NCBI GenBank assembly: GCA_025927475.1 | Contig: JAICLL010000014.1 | Coordinates: forward strand, 1 to 62,426 | Length of the DNA stretch: 62,426 nucleotides | Source: Pirellulales bacterium | GTDB lineage: Bacteria; Planctomycetota; Planctomycetia; Pirellulales; JAICIG01 | Reading direction: 5' to 3' | Shown: one piece after another, positions 61,668 through 62,426 of the stretch | How positions within the stretch are numbered: position 1 is the stretch's first letter | Layout of the letters: every line of letters starts with the position of its first letter | Translations under genes and position numbers: made by a program | The notes under the pieces: generated by a model | Databases searched by the model: none | Told to the model about the DNA's origin: nothing | Seen by the model: the letters and a program-made list of their open reading frames with translations, nothing else

Positions 61668-61687
61668 GACTGGAAAGCCTGACCTAC
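61668..61687 (-). repeat. GTAGGTCAGG-family repeat at the end of glgB
   Basis: On the reverse strand GTAGGTCAGGCTTTCC begins at 61687; its TAG is the glgB stop. It shares at least 14 bases with the copy that ends trpS, and the second stem arm is degenerate. Confidence 0.6.
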
Positions 61688-62426
61688 CGCCGCGGCTTCA
61701 AGACCACCGTCGCCAAGGGCGGCAAGGTCAGGCTGATCGAACAGGGACGCCCGTGGCTGGAGGCCTCTTCGGCCTGCACGCCGGGATAATTGCCCACGTT
61801 GCTGCCCGAATAGAACGACGAATCGCTGCTGAAGATTTCTTCATACCAACAATGCTCGGGCACGCCCAGCCGATGGCCTTGCCGCACCACCGGCGTGAAG
61901 TTGCACACCACCACCACATAATCGCGCGGGTCTTTGCCTTTGCGAATGTAGCTGAGCACGCTGTCGTCGGCGTTGTGGCAATCGATCCATTCAAAGCCCT
62001 GCCCCTCGAAATCGAGCTGGTGCAGGGCCGGCTCGCGCCGATAAAGCTGGTTCAAATCGCCCACCAGCTTTTTCAGCCCTTGGTGAGATTCCCACTGCAA
62101 CAGGTCCCATTGCAGGCTGGTGTCATAGTTCCACTCGTTCCACTGGCCGAACTCGCCGCCCATGAACAGCAGCTTCTTGCCCGGGTGCGTCCACATATAG
62201 CTGAACAGCAGCCGCAGATTGGCAAACTTTTGCCACAGGTCGCCGGGCGCCTGGTCTAACAGCGAGCCTTTGCCGTGTACCACTTCGTCGTGCGACAGCG
62301 GCAGCACGAAGTTTTCGTGAAAGGCATAGATCAGGCTGAACGTCAGCTCGTCGTGATGATATTTGCGGTGAATCGCCTCGTGGTGCATGTAGCGCAGCGT
62401 GTCGTTCATCCAGCCCATGTTCCACT
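61684..62426 (-). CDS. glgB: 1,4-alpha-glucan branching enzyme (C-terminal part; cut by window edge)
   Basis: Only the last 247 or so residues are in the window. The part seen matches Glg[27 protein letters not shown] with the catalytic-site His-Asp, [14 protein letters not shown] and a C-terminal all-beta domain ([20 protein letters not shown]). It introduces alpha-1,6 branches into glycogen. The normal length is about 700 residues, so the N-terminal two thirds lie to the right of the window. The TAG stop is part of a GTAG-headed repeat. Confidence 0.95.
   Translation of the reverse strand, partial: WNMGWMNDTLRYMHHEAIHRKYHHDELTFSLIYAFHENFVLPLSHDEVVHGKGSLLDQAPGDLWQKFANLRLLFSYMWTHPGKKLLFMGGEFGQWNEWNYDTSLQWDLLQWESHQGLKKLVGDLNQLYRREPALHQLDFEGQGFEWIDCHNADDSVLSYIRKGKDPRDYVVVVCNFTPVVRQGHRLGVPEHCWYEEIFSSDSSFYSGSNVGNYPGVQAEEASSHGRPCSISLTLPPLATVVLKPRR

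Overview
The window looks like a chromosomal segment of a planctomycete, probably from the Pirellulales or a relative. This is inference from gene content. The DNA is GC-rich, several starts are GTG or TTG, and Shine-Dalgarno sites are often weak. It carries families that are abundant in Planctomycetota: a DUF1501 protein, FG-GAP/ASPIC (CRTAC1) proteins, BatA/VWA membrane proteins, a G8 beta-helix protein, FlgI-like proteins with HEAT repeats, GYF_2 proteins and Ser/Thr kinases with extra C-terminal domains. No tRNA, rRNA, CRISPR array, complete insertion sequence or prophage was seen. The last gene (glgB) is cut by the right edge.

Layout. 0-5 kb: a terminator, an inner-membrane protein, and a reverse-strand pair (CRTAC1-like protein plus a phosphodiesterase). 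4.3-7 kb: moaE, moaA and a cysteine desulfurase that overlaps moaA by one base; together they make molybdopterin and probably supply its sulfur. 7-11 kb: a YkgJ cysteine-cluster protein, an HU-like protein, a small lipoprotein, pyrD and trpS. 11-17 kb is accessory: palindromes, a DUF433 gene with a damaged start, an alpha/beta-hydrolase-like protein whose nucleophile serine is glycine, a coiled-coil membrane protein, a DUF4126/zinc-ribbon membrane protein and a GYF_2 protein. 17-20.6 kb: acpS, a 5'-truncated PIN toxin, L-2-hydroxyglutarate oxidase and an Rpn-like protein lacking its nuclease core. 20.7-24.8 kb: a three-gene operon of one coiled-coil protein and two SPFH proteins. 25-36 kb: secreted and envelope proteins (G8, two VWA proteins, an alginate-export porin, DUF1501). 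36-41 kb: toxin-antitoxin remnants and a block of nuclease, AAA+ ATPase and divergent WYL regulator that resembles a defence locus. 41-49.5 kb: a hybrid histidine kinase, an RlmI-type methyltransferase, a beta-helix protein and a FlgI-like/HEAT lipoprotein. 49.6-58.6 kb: smc, then rpmF-fabD-fabG-acpP-fabF on the reverse strand and a second ketosynthase. 58.8-62.4 kb: a Ser/Thr kinase, corA and the 3' part of glgB.

The strongest whole-window signal is in the non-coding DNA. Several sequence-distinct short palindromic families all begin with GTAG (or end with CTAC), the hallmark of REP elements moved by RAYT/TnpA_REP transposases. In five genes the TAG stop codon is part of that GTAG head. The best candidate for a new functional system is the WYL regulator / AAA+ ATPase / PUA-nuclease block at 37.5-41.2 kb. 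The pseudo-hydrolase with a glycine-rich membrane domain at 12-13.7 kb is the next most interesting protein.
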